From Campylobacteraceae bacterium (GTDB lineage: Bacteria > Campylobacterota > Campylobacteria > Campylobacterales > Sulfurovaceae), in NCBI GenBank assembly GCA_027083075.1, contig JALWQQ010000106.1, positions 1 to 6,174 on the forward strand: a stretch of DNA of 6,174 nucleotides, in the 5' to 3' direction. The stretch's first letter is position 1, and the number at the start of each line of letters is the position of its first letter. Positions 1 through 5,722 of this stretch are shown in pieces. The notes under the pieces were generated by a model, which had not been told where the DNA came from, searched no databases, and worked only from the letters and a program-made list of their open reading frames with translations. The position numbers were made by a program, and so were the translations under genes.

Positions 1-429
1 GCGATCGCCCGCAATCTCTTCGAACTCTCCGCCGTCAAAGTGCCGCTCATCTCCGTTGTTATCGGAGAAGGGGGTTCGGGCGGTGCGCTTGCCATCGGTG
101 TGGCGGACAAGCTGGCGATGATGCGCTATTCGGTCTTTTCGGTCATCTCGCCCGAAGGGTGCTCCGCGATCCTTTGGAACGATCCCGAAAAGGTAGAGAC
201 GGCCACCAAGGCACTCAAGATCACGCCGGACGATCTGCTCAAGCACGGTCTTGTCGACGATGTCCTTGACGAGCCGCTGATCAGTGCACATCGTGACAAG
301 CAAGCGGCTGCCGACGTACTCAAACGCTACTACCTCGAACAGGTTGCCGCACTCCGTGCGCTTGGCAAAGAAGAGATGCTTAAAAAACGCTACGAAAAGC
401 TCACTTCCGTCGGCGCCTTTAGCGAATAA
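1..429 (+). CDS. accA: Acetyl-CoA carboxylase carboxyltransferase, alpha subunit (C-terminal part)
   Basis: The frame is open from base 1 to the TAA at 427-429, giving 142 residues; the N-terminal half lies outside the window (the family is usually a little over 300 residues). AccA pairs with AccD to move the carboxyl group from biotin-BCCP to acetyl-CoA, making malonyl-CoA for fatty acid synthesis in the cytoplasm. Recognition rests on the visible run [17 protein letters not shown], the glycine-rich [12 protein letters not shown] stretch (bases 64-99; this turn forms an oxyanion hole in the crotonase-like fold), and the block [13 protein letters not shown] followed by [10 protein letters not shown], all typical of AccA. 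The C-terminal tail is charged and helical, as usual. The stop codon shares one base with the ATG of the following DedA gene (TAATG), so the two are probably translated from one message. Nothing looks damaged in the visible part. Confidence 0.96.
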   Translation, partial: AIARNLFELSAVKVPLISVVIGEGGSGGALAIGVADKLAMMRYSVFSVISPEGCSAILWNDPEKVETATKALKITPDDLLKHGLVDDVLDEPLISAHRDKQAAADVLKRYYLEQVAALRALGKEEMLKKRYEKLTSVGAFSE

Positions 430-1052
430 TGCTTGCCAAGATCGCACAGTTTCTCGTCGATACCGTCGGCTCTTGGGGGTATCTCGGCATCTTTTTGTTG
501 ATGTTTTTAGAAAGCACCTTTTTCCCTTTTCCCAGTGAAGTCGTTATGATCCCCGCGGGCTATCTTGCCTACCAAGGCAAACTCTCGCTTACGCTGATCC
601 TTATCGTCGGTATCGCAGGCTCTTTGGCGGGTGCCCTCTTTAACTACTATCTTGCACTTCGTTTCGGGCGAAGTTTTTTTCTGCGCTACGGCAGATACCT
701 TTTAATCAAGCCCGAAACCTTGGAAAAGTTGGAACGCTTCTTTGCGCACCACGGTGAGATCTCGACCTTTAACGGCAGACTGATCCCCGGCATTCGGCAG
801 CTCATCTCTCTGCCTGCCGGCTTAGCCAAGATGCCGCTTGCGAAATTTTCCCTCTATACAACACTCGGTGCGGGCATTTGGGTGCTTGTCTTGACACTTT
901 TGGGCTATTTTATCGGTAAAGAGCGCGCGCTTATCAAGCACTATCTGCACGAAGCGACACTCATTGCTCTGCTGACGGTTGCACTCATGACGCTCTTTTA
1001 TATCGTACGCGCCAAGCGGCGCCAAGCGCTTTTGGAAGAGGATAAAATTTAA
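429..1052 (+). CDS. DedA family inner-membrane protein
   Basis: This is a 207-residue membrane protein of the DedA/SNARE-associated (VTT) family. Members sit in the inner membrane and support envelope integrity; some act as flippases for undecaprenyl phosphate or phospholipids. Family marks are the N-terminal re-entrant region with E28 and FFPFPSE (31-37) followed by AG (43-44), a small-residue helix [10 protein letters not shown] (61-70) leading to YY (73-74) and GR (80-81), and the block [10 protein letters not shown] (115-124) with R117, P120 and R123, then PAGLAKM (129-135). Two further hydrophobic segments lie at about 140-162 and 176-194, and the tail is basic. The length is typical. 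The ATG overlaps the accA stop by one base and I see no clear Shine-Dalgarno sequence in the end of accA, so translation probably relies on coupling. Which DedA subgroup, and which lipid, cannot be told. The stop codon overlaps that of the convergent gene on the other strand by four bases. Confidence 0.93.
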   Translation: MLAKIAQFLVDTVGSWGYLGIFLLMFLESTFFPFPSEVVMIPAGYLAYQGKLSLTLILIVGIAGSLAGALFNYYLALRFGRSFFLRYGRYLLIKPETLEKLERFFAHHGEISTFNGRLIPGIRQLISLPAGLAKMPLAKFSLYTTLGAGIWVLVLTLLGYFIGKERALIKHYLHEATLIALLTVALMTLFYIVRAKRRQALLEEDKI

Positions 1053-1798
1053 CGCGCCGGACGGATCATTGCGTTTTCAACGATAGCGTCATAGAAGTAG
1101 CCGTAACCGAAGTCTTTGTCTACCTTGAGCGTCCCTTCGGCGATCACCTCATCACCCGCTTTGACGGGGGCATGCGCCATCGTAAAGACCAGATCGTCGG
1201 TCAGCTTTTGCTCGCTACCCGTACCGTCGCCTATGTGAACCCAGTCGCGCTTCATGATGCCGCGCGCTACCTTATAGACCTTGCCTTTAACCTTGACCGC
1301 CTTGTCTTTAAGCCACTTGCGCCACATATGCACCTCTTCGACGGTGTAGAGTTCCTTTTTGACAAAGGGCTTTGCGGGCGTTTGCTCTACGGGCGCGTCG
1401 CGGTTGGCATCGATCGATGTGTTGATGCCAAGCATGCTCTTAAGCGACTTCACCCGCTTTTGCTTTTTGGGCAGATAGAGTTCGTTGGCAAAGACGATCT
1501 CTTTAAAACTACGGTTCAAGGCTTTGCTTTTGAAGTTTTGCATCACCGTTTTGGTATCAAAACCGATCGTCATGCCTACCTCAACGGGCGCATCGGCGAC
1601 GGCAACCCAACGTTCCGTACCGTTTTGATCGACTTTGAGATATTTGTACCCCATTGCGGGATAGATCTCCAAAACCTTGCCGTAAGAGAGCGCGGCCTTT
1701 TTTTGCATCGCGGGCTCTTTACCGTGCATGTCGATCTTGACGGGCTCAAGCGCCAATACCGCACTTGAGAGTACGGCAATGAAAATAAATCCTCTCAT
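1049..1798 (-). CDS. Exported protein with two OB-fold-like domains (NrfJ-like)
   Basis: This 249-residue protein is predicted to be periplasmic. Residues 1-16 look like a signal peptide (hydrophobic [13 protein letters not shown], cleavage plausible after A16). Domain 1 (about 35-107) has a beta-rich pattern, [17 protein letters not shown] then [17 protein letters not shown], and ends in [18 protein letters not shown]. That last motif resembles the small NrfJ-like proteins often found near multihaem cytochromes. A basic linker (111-120) and a stretch rich in Pro and Lys follow. Domain 2 (about 165-245) repeats the architecture: [25 protein letters not shown] (191-194), APVKAGDEV and [19 protein letters not shown], a pattern seen in OB-fold proteins often labelled nucleic-acid or 'DNA-binding' without proof. 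The ATG overlaps the ydcH-like stop as ATGA, so the two genes are translationally coupled. Family placement is from pattern memory; the biochemical role is unknown. There is no cytochrome gene in the window to give context. Confidence 0.8.
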   Translation of the reverse strand: MRGFIFIAVLSSAVLALEPVKIDMHGKEPAMQKKAALSYGKVLEIYPAMGYKYLKVDQNGTERWVAVADAPVEVGMTIGFDTKTVMQNFKSKALNRSFKEIVFANELYLPKKQKRVKSLKSMLGINTSIDANRDAPVEQTPAKPFVKKELYTVEEVHMWRKWLKDKAVKVKGKVYKVARGIMKRDWVHIGDGTGSEQKLTDDLVFTMAHAPVKAGDEVIAEGTLKVDKDFGYGYFYDAIVENAMIRPAR

Positions 1799-2025
1799 GA
1801 TGCCGCTTTGCTCTTTTTATACTCCAGTATCATATGATACGCCTCGTCTTTAAGTTTGAGTTTCTCTTTTTTGAGATTTTCGATCTCTACATCGGTAAGC
1901 GGCAAACGCCCCTGCAGGGCGTCTTCTATCTTTTGGTCAAGTTCGTTGTGCTTTTCGAAAATCTTCGCGAAGTGTGCGTTTTGCTGTTTGAGTTCGCTGA
2001 TCTCTTGGCGATATTCGTGTAACAT
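1795..2025 (-). CDS. YdcH/DUF465 family small coiled-coil protein
   Basis: This gene encodes 76 residues, highly charged and almost wholly helical. The pattern MLHEYRQEISELKQQNAHF (1-19), then HNELDQKIED (26-35) and, after a short turn near LPLTDVEIE (41-49), LKKEKLKLKDEAYHMI (51-66) matches the DUF465/YdcH family, a two-helix hairpin of about 70-80 residues. Its function is not established; it is probably cytoplasmic, with no signal peptide or membrane segment. The ATG is preceded by a strong Shine-Dalgarno sequence, AAGGAG, with a six-base spacer (bases 2031-2036 on this strand), so the start is secure. Its TGA stop overlaps the ATG of the exported OB-fold protein, implying coupled synthesis of the pair. 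It follows argJ by 41 bases and probably also has its own promoter there. Confidence 0.9.
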   Translation of the reverse strand: MLHEYRQEISELKQQNAHFAKIFEKHNELDQKIEDALQGRLPLTDVEIENLKKEKLKLKDEAYHMILEYKKSKAAS

Positions 2026-2056
2026 ACCGACTCCTTTTGTTTGTTTTTCCTATTTC

Positions 2057-2062
2057 ATTATA
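2057..2062 (-). promoter_or_regulatory. Probable promoter -10 box for the ydcH-like/OB-protein pair
   Basis: A perfect TATAAT reads on the minus strand five bases after the argJ stop codon and 31 bases before the ydcH-like ATG, which would give a leader of about 25 bases ending in the AAGGAG ribosome binding site. I see no convincing -35 box at the usual distance; weak -35 boxes are common in Campylobacterota sigma-70 promoters. It would let the last two genes be expressed apart from the rpmB-channel-argJ message. A chance match in an AT-rich gap remains possible. Confidence 0.5.
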
Positions 2063-2066
2063 GCGA

Positions 2067-3266
2067 TTACGTCCTATATTCCGCATTGATTTTGACATAG
2101 TCGTAACTCAGATCGCACCCATAAGCGGTATAGCTCCCCTCTCCCATACCAAGGTCACAAGTGATCGTAAAGTGCGACTGCTTCATGATCTCGTGCGCCT
2201 GCGCTTCTCGCGCGGCATCCAGCTCGGGATGCGCCTTGTCGTAGACGACAAGGTCGTCGTAGTAGATAGAGAGCCTCTCTTCATCGCACGCCACACCGCA
2301 TGCGCCGATCGTCGAAGCGATGCGCCCCCAGTTGGGATCCTCGCCAAAAAGCGCGGTTTTGACCAACAATGAGTTGCTCAATGCCTCCGCCGCGATGCGC
2401 GCCTCTTGATCGTCCGCAGCACCCTTGACATGAAACGCCACCGTTTTACTCGCCCCTTCACCGTCGCGCAAGATCATCATCGCCAGCTCGAACATCATGC
2501 GATGTAGTGCCTCTTTAAACGCCGCTTCGTGATAGTTGCCACTTTCGCGATTGCACAGTAGCATCACGGTATCGTTGGTGGACATATCGCCGTCGACACT
2601 GATGCGATTAAAGCTTTGCTCCGCTCCCTCTTGAAGCATCGCACGCATCGCTTCGCTCGGCACATCCGCATCGGTGACGATAAAACAGAGCATCGTCGCC
2701 ATCTGCGGGTTGATCATCCCCGCACCTTTGGCGATAGCGGCGATGCGAAACGACTCGCCGTTCTCTAAGCGCACCTCGTATGCCAGCTCCTTTTTAAAGC
2801 TGTCGGTGGTCATGGTCGCCTTTGCCGCCGCATCGGCATCTTTGGCGAAAAAGTCCAGCGGTTCCAAACCCGAAACGATCCTCTCTACCGGCAAGCGATA
2901 GCCGATGACCCCCGTAGAGCTCATGATGGGGTTGAGTGTGTCCGTATAGCGCTCCAGCGCTTCGAAGATCGCATCGATATCTTCAACACCCTTTTCACCC
3001 GTCATCGCATTGGCATTTTTGGCGTTGATGAGCACAAAATCGGTCTGGAAACCCTTGCCGTAACGCCTAAAGTGCTTGATGGGTGCGGCTGCAAAGCGGT
3101 TTTGGGTAAAGATGGCGGCGACATCGCACGGTATCTCGCTTCGGATGTACGCTACATCCCCCTGCTCGCTTCCTTCGCGCAGGCCGACATTGGTCGCACC
3201 GCAGTAAAAACCGCCGACGGCACCGATGCCGCCCTCTATCGCTTCGATCGTATAGCTTGCTTCCAT
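2067..3266 (-). CDS. argJ: Glutamate N-acetyltransferase / amino-acid acetyltransferase ArgJ
   Basis: ArgJ moves the acetyl group from N-acetylornithine to glutamate, recycling it in arginine synthesis; many bacterial ArgJ proteins can also acetylate glutamate from acetyl-CoA. The 399-residue length is normal. Landmarks in order are the substrate/oxyanion loop SSTGVIG (116-122), with T118 and G119 expected to form the oxyanion hole, the self-cleavage site KGAGMINPQMATML (180-193), where A190-T191 is the bond cut and T191 becomes the nucleophile of the beta chain, DGDMSTND (225-232), DGEGASK (268-274), KTALFGEDPNWGRI (303-316) and the conserved end YGCDLSYDYVKINAEYRT. I chose the ATG at 3264-3266 because it has AAAGG seven bases upstream and a normal N terminus; the frame stays open to a further in-frame start at 3347, but that would lie inside the channel gene. 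The ribosome binding site overlaps the channel stop codon, ten bases before argJ, pointing to coupled translation. All key residues are present. Confidence 0.97.
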   Translation of the reverse strand: MEASYTIEAIEGGIGAVGGFYCGATNVGLREGSEQGDVAYIRSEIPCDVAAIFTQNRFAAAPIKHFRRYGKGFQTDFVLINAKNANAMTGEKGVEDIDAIFEALERYTDTLNPIMSSTGVIGYRLPVERIVSGLEPLDFFAKDADAAAKATMTTDSFKKELAYEVRLENGESFRIAAIAKGAGMINPQMATMLCFIVTDADVPSEAMRAMLQEGAEQSFNRISVDGDMSTNDTVMLLCNRESGNYHEAAFKEALHRMMFELAMMILRDGEGASKTVAFHVKGAADDQEARIAAEALSNSLLVKTALFGEDPNWGRIASTIGACGVACDEERLSIYYDDLVVYDKAHPELDAAREAQAHEIMKQSHFTITCDLGMGEGSYTAYGCDLSYDYVKINAEYRT

Positions 3267-3276
3267 GGGTTCGCCT

Positions 3277-4407
3277 TTATAGGTATTTGAGCTCTTCGGG
3301 CATCTCTTTTTTACGCAGAATCTTCTTGACGGTGCGTATTCCCTCACCCGTGCCGATGAGCAAGAGTTTCGATTCGGGCAGGATGATCGTATCGCCCTTG
3401 GGCATCGGGATAAACTTGCCGTCTTTGTGCCTAATGCCGATCACCGTGACATTGGCGATATCGCGAAAGCGCGCCGCTTTTATCGGCTTGAGGTTGATCC
3501 AAGAGCTCTTGTGCACCTTCGCCTCTTCCATATCAAGCGGCGTATCTTTCTTATACAAAAACTCTTGCAGCAGGTTTTCCATATCGGGGCGTGCCGCCAT
3601 CGCATTGATACGCTGCGCCATCAGCTTGGTAGCGGTGACCACCTTATCTGCACCGAGTTTTAAGAGCTTTTGATCATCTTCGTTGCTCTTGGCATTGGCG
3701 ATAATGAGATACTTTCTGCGCCTGCCGATCTCTTTTTCATAGAGCCTTGCGGAAGCGATGACGGCGATGTTATCCGCCACATTGTCCGCCAAGGTGATGA
3801 CCCCTTTTGCCGAAGAGAGGTGAGACTTCAGCACCGCCTCTTCCGTATGGGGCTCCGCGGCGACATAATAGGGATAGTGGTAGCGCTTGGCGATCTCTTC
3901 GAGATCTTCACGCGGATCGACCACCACGAAAGGAATATGGCTTTCGCGTAACTGTTTGGTAACTTGTATGGTAAACTCGTTATGGTAGCAGACCACGAAG
4001 TGGTGCTTGAGCCTTGCGATCTCGTACAACATCTTTCGCTCCTTGGCGATTTTTTGAAACTCTCCCTTTTTGACCACCTCGGCGATGATCCCCACTGCGA
4101 TCGAAAAGACGATAAAGCCGAAGATAATCAAGGTGATGGTAAAGATGCGCCCTTGATCGGAGATAGGGCGTATCTCTCCGAAGCCGACCGTAGTAAAGGT
4201 GATGCCCGTTTGGTAGATCGCATCCATCAACGGAAAGTTGTCGATGACCATATAGCCGATCGTACCGACAAGCATCATTAGTACCGTCAAGATCAACGGC
4301 AGACGAAAGGGTGCAAGCTGTGCGTAGTACTCGTCGTTAAGAGTGATATGGGGCTTAGGCGACGTACGCCACCCGAGAAACTTTTTGAGTGATTTGAGGA
4401 GGGACAT
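3277..4407 (-). CDS. Two-helix potassium channel with RCK (TrkA-N/TrkA-C) domain
   Basis: This gene encodes 376 residues with MthK-like architecture. Transmembrane helix 1 spans about 34-55, the pore helix about 60-72, the selectivity filter TTVGFGE 72-78 (K+ signature GFG), and transmembrane helix 2 about 86-110. A cytoplasmic RCK-N domain follows (about 135-255) and then a TrkA-C domain (about 300-365). It should conduct K+ across the inner membrane as a tetramer gated by the RCK ring. The usual RCK-N glycine motif is absent: after HHFVVC (135-140) the residues are YHNEFT, although the acidic D164 at the end of strand 2 remains. The ATG at 4405-4407 is the only plausible start, because an in-frame stop lies just upstream in the rpmB gap; it lacks a Shine-Dalgarno sequence and abuts a hairpin. 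An internal ATG at M126 has a strong site. A channel of this type sits beside rpmB in Helicobacter pylori (HP0490/HP0491, from memory), so orthology is likely. Confidence 0.92.
   Translation of the reverse strand: MSLLKSLKKFLGWRTSPKPHITLNDEYYAQLAPFRLPLILTVLMMLVGTIGYMVIDNFPLMDAIYQTGITFTTVGFGEIRPISDQGRIFTITLIIFGFIVFSIAVGIIAEVVKKGEFQKIAKERKMLYEIARLKHHFVVCYHNEFTIQVTKQLRESHIPFVVVDPREDLEEIAKRYHYPYYVAAEPHTEEAVLKSHLSSAKGVITLADNVADNIAVIASARLYEKEIGRRRKYLIIANAKSNEDDQKLLKLGADKVVTATKLMAQRINAMAARPDMENLLQEFLYKKDTPLDMEEAKVHKSSWINLKPIKAARFRDIANVTVIGIRHKDGKFIPMPKGDTIILPESKLLLIGTGEGIRTVKKILRKKEMPEELKYL
4030..4044 (-). promoter_or_regulatory. Candidate internal ribosome binding site and ATG inside the channel gene
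   Basis: On the minus strand AAGGAG (4039-4044) is followed by a six-base spacer and an in-frame ATG (4030-4032, residue M126 of the channel). Translation from here would give a soluble 251-residue protein consisting of just the RCK-N and TrkA-C domains. In MthK an internal start does exactly this and supplies four extra RCK subunits to the gating ring. AAG GAG also simply encodes Lys-Glu, so coincidence cannot be excluded. Confidence 0.45.
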
Positions 4408-4433
4408 GATAAGAGAGTATACTCTCTCTTATC
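4408..4433 (-). repeat. Inverted repeat between rpmB and the channel gene
   Basis: Two perfect 10-base arms, GATAAGAGAG and CTCTCTTATC, flank a six-base loop; the central 14 bases (4413-4426) are also a perfect palindrome. On the mRNA the hairpin starts six bases after the rpmB stop codon, and its last base is directly next to the channel ATG. No run of U follows, so it is not a classical Rho-independent terminator. It could stabilise the 3' end of the rpmB message, cause partial termination, hinder initiation at the channel gene, or be a protein-binding operator. The structure is seen; the role is inferred. Confidence 0.75.
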
Positions 4434-4439
4434 TGATAG

Positions 4440-4643
4440 TTAGTTTGAAGCTTGTGCGGCTTTTTTGCGCATCGTTCTGAGTGTCGATGCAGCCACCTTG
4501 ATACGCTTGGTCGTACCGTCCTCAAGCGTGATCTTCACGCGTCTGAGGTTGGGAAGCTGTCTCTTTTTCGTTTTGTTGTGTGCGTGCGAGACATTGTATC
4601 CGACCAAAGGACCTTTTCCGCTCACTTGACATCTTCTTGCCAT
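4440..4643 (-). CDS. rpmB: 50S ribosomal protein L28
   Basis: L28 is a small, strongly basic protein of the large ribosomal subunit, needed for late assembly. The 67-residue product carries the family pattern: [32 protein letters not shown] N terminus (1-28), [15 protein letters not shown] (30-44), and [12 protein letters not shown] (50-61). Only one cysteine is present (C5), so it is the form without the four-cysteine zinc site. The ATG has AAGGA with a seven-base spacer, and a perfect -10 box lies about 54 bases upstream. It is the first gene of the minus-strand group and is divergent from rpe. A hairpin lies just after its stop, which would help to keep its level high compared with the channel gene behind it. 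In many bacteria rpmB sits beside rpmG; here it does not. Confidence 0.97.
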   Translation of the reverse strand: MARRCQVSGKGPLVGYNVSHAHNKTKKRQLPNLRRVKITLEDGTTKRIKVAASTLRTMRKKAAQASN

Positions 4644-4664
4644 CGTTCTATCCTTACATAGGCT

Positions 4665-4683
4665 TCACCCCGCTCGGAGGTGA
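4665..4683 (-). repeat. Small inverted repeat in the rpmB leader
   Basis: TCACC and GGTGA are complementary over five bases and can be extended by two further G-C pairs if one base is bulged, leaving a four-base GAGC loop. It lies between the predicted rpmB transcription start (about 4690) and the ribosome binding site, near the 5' end of the message. It might be an autoregulatory or stabilising element, but the stem is short and chance is possible. Confidence 0.35.
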
Positions 4684-4696
4684 GAAAAGTGATGGG

Positions 4697-4702
4697 ATTA
4701 TA
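4697..4702 (-). promoter_or_regulatory. Promoter -10 box for rpmB
   Basis: A perfect TATAAT reads on the minus strand, preceded by a run of T residues and TG four bases upstream of the box; this T-rich upstream region is typical of Campylobacterota sigma-70 promoters, which often lack a clear -35. It would start transcription near 4690, giving a leader of about 47 bases before the rpmB ATG. It lies in the 140-base divergent region (4644-4783), about 55 bases from the opposing rpe promoter. Confidence 0.7.
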
Positions 4703-4752
4703 GGCAAAAAAGGCTTAAGTCTCTCTAAATGGTGCACATATAAAAATAAGGG

Positions 4753-4758
4753 TATAAT
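4753..4758 (+). promoter_or_regulatory. Promoter -10 box for rpe
   Basis: A perfect TATAAT lies 25 bases before the rpe ATG, with AT-rich sequence upstream and no clear -35 box. Transcription would start near 4765, so the leader is short (about 20 bases) and holds just the GAGGAG ribosome binding site. The remainder of the divergent region shows no tRNA or recognisable riboswitch. Confidence 0.7.
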
Positions 4759-4783
4759 CACACAAGTCAATGAGGAGATCACT

Positions 4784-5425
4784 ATGCTGGTAGCGCCAAG
4801 TATCCTTTCGGCTGACTTCGGAAGCTTAGCGGATGATGTTAAAGCGATCTGCGATGCGGGTTGCGATCTGGTACATGTCGATGTGATGGACGGTCACTTC
4901 GTGCCCAACCTCACCATCGGTCCCGTCGTCGTCGAAGCGGTCGCCAAAGCCGCAAGTAAACCGCTCGATATCCATCTGATGGTGCAAAACAATCCATTTT
5001 TCGTCGAGCTCTTCGCCCCGCTACAGCCCGACTATATCTCTTTTCACATCGAAGAAGAGAAACATCCGCATCGTCTCATCCAAACGATTCGCGATCACGG
5101 TATCAAGCCCGCCATTACACTTAACCCGCACACACCGCCCGAAGCGATAGAGTTTTTGCTTGAAGATCTCGATATGGTGCTGCTGATGTCGGTCAATCCC
5201 GGCTTTGGCGGGCAACGCTTCATCCCTTCGGTACTCGAAAAGGTGCGCCGCCTCAAAGCGATGATAGAGAAGCGTAATCCACACTGCCTGATCGAGGTGG
5301 ACGGCGGTGTTAACGCAAGCAACATTACCCTGCTTGCCGAAGCGGGTGTTGATGTAGCGGTAGCGGGATCCTATGTCTTTAAGCACCCCGAAGGTGTTGA
5401 AAAGGCGATCGCCTCTTTGCGCTAA
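4784..5425 (+). CDS. rpe: Ribulose-phosphate 3-epimerase
   Basis: This enzyme interconverts D-ribulose 5-phosphate and D-xylulose 5-phosphate in the pentose phosphate pathway (and the Calvin cycle where present). It is a cytoplasmic TIM barrel. The 213 residues carry all signature blocks: APSILSADF (4-12), HVDVMDGHFVPN (31-42), LDIHLMV (61-67), VNPGFGGQ (137-144), EVDGGV (171-176) and AGSYVF (194-199). The expected metal ligands H31, D33, H64 and D173 are present, with D33 and D173 as the acid/base pair. I chose the ATG at 4784 because GAGGAG lies six bases upstream and the -10 box is 25 bases upstream; the longer open frame to the left would run through the promoter and into rpmB. It is divergent from rpmB, an arrangement I recall also in Campylobacter. 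Its stop overlaps the convergent membrane-protein gene by four bases. Confidence 0.97.
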   Translation: MLVAPSILSADFGSLADDVKAICDAGCDLVHVDVMDGHFVPNLTIGPVVVEAVAKAASKPLDIHLMVQNNPFFVELFAPLQPDYISFHIEEEKHPHRLIQTIRDHGIKPAITLNPHTPPEAIEFLLEDLDMVLLMSVNPGFGGQRFIPSVLEKVRRLKAMIEKRNPHCLIEVDGGVNASNITLLAEAGVDVAVAGSYVFKHPEGVEKAIASLR

Positions 5426-5721
5426 CCCCATATGCTTTTGGCAAGCAAAACCGATGCAAATGTCAGGGTACTCAACAGACCGAAAAAACGGCTATAGAAA
5501 CGGTTGTCGCTCATCATCGCGATCGTAAGTCCTGCGATCAGATCGAGTGCCAGTAAAAAGTAGAGCACCAAAACCGCTCTAAAGAGATGGTTTAGCTCCA
5601 TCGCACGCATACCATGCTGCACCAGTCGCCATATGCCGCCTACTGCGATCGTGACAAAAAAGAGCAGTGCAAAAAACGCCAAGATAAAGAGTAGTTGTAT
5701 CTTGCCGCTACGTCCCGCCAT
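5422..5721 (-). CDS. Small three-helix membrane protein, unknown function
   Basis: I do not recognise this 99-residue protein. It has a short basic N terminus (MAGRSGK) and three hydrophobic stretches at about 8-30, 48-70 and 77-96, joined by a loop rich in charged and polar residues (32-47, WRLVQHGMRAMELNHL) and a short one, SDNRFY (71-76); it should be an inner-membrane protein. D60 lies within the second helix. I chose the ATG at 5719-5721, one base after the dGTPase stop, because GGAG precedes it with a seven-base spacer; a longer version from an ATG at 5769 would overlap the dGTPase gene by 47 bases and lacks a clear ribosome binding site. The gene is almost certainly co-transcribed with the dGTPase gene. 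There are no enzyme motifs. Composition is like its neighbours, so there is no sign of recent transfer. Confidence 0.82.
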   Translation of the reverse strand: MAGRSGKIQLLFILAFFALLFFVTIAVGGIWRLVQHGMRAMELNHLFRAVLVLYFLLALDLIAGLTIAMMSDNRFYSRFFGLLSTLTFASVLLAKSIWG

Positions 5722-5722
5722 C

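Noticed and set aside
1172..1768. A 198-residue open frame on the plus strand opposite the exported OB-fold protein
   Set aside because: It lies wholly inside a gene with recognisable domains and signal peptide, has no ribosome binding site or family motif, and its composition (many His, Leu, Arg, Val) is that of an antisense shadow.
1909..1922. Palindrome around CCCTGCAGGG in the ydcH-like gene
   Set aside because: It falls within conserved coding sequence (Asp-Ala-Leu-Gln-Gly-Arg), is isolated, and has no regulatory context.
3257..3673. A 138-residue plus-strand frame with hydrophobic stretches across the argJ start and channel end
   Set aside because: It is antisense to two well-supported genes with conserved residues, and its hydrophobic look comes from reading Lys/Glu-rich codons on the opposite strand.
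4408..4433. Classical Rho-independent terminator for rpmB
   Set aside because: The stem is good but the bases after it are the channel start codon and CCCTCC, not a U tract; I list it as an inverted repeat of uncertain role.
4580..4783. N-terminal extension of rpe by 68 residues
   Set aside because: The extension would run through the rpe promoter and antisense into rpmB. The ATG at 4784 has a strong ribosome binding site and gives the normal family N terminus.
5021..5431. A 136-residue minus-strand frame within rpe
   Set aside because: rpe has all catalytic blocks on the plus strand; the opposite frame shows no motif and no ribosome binding site.
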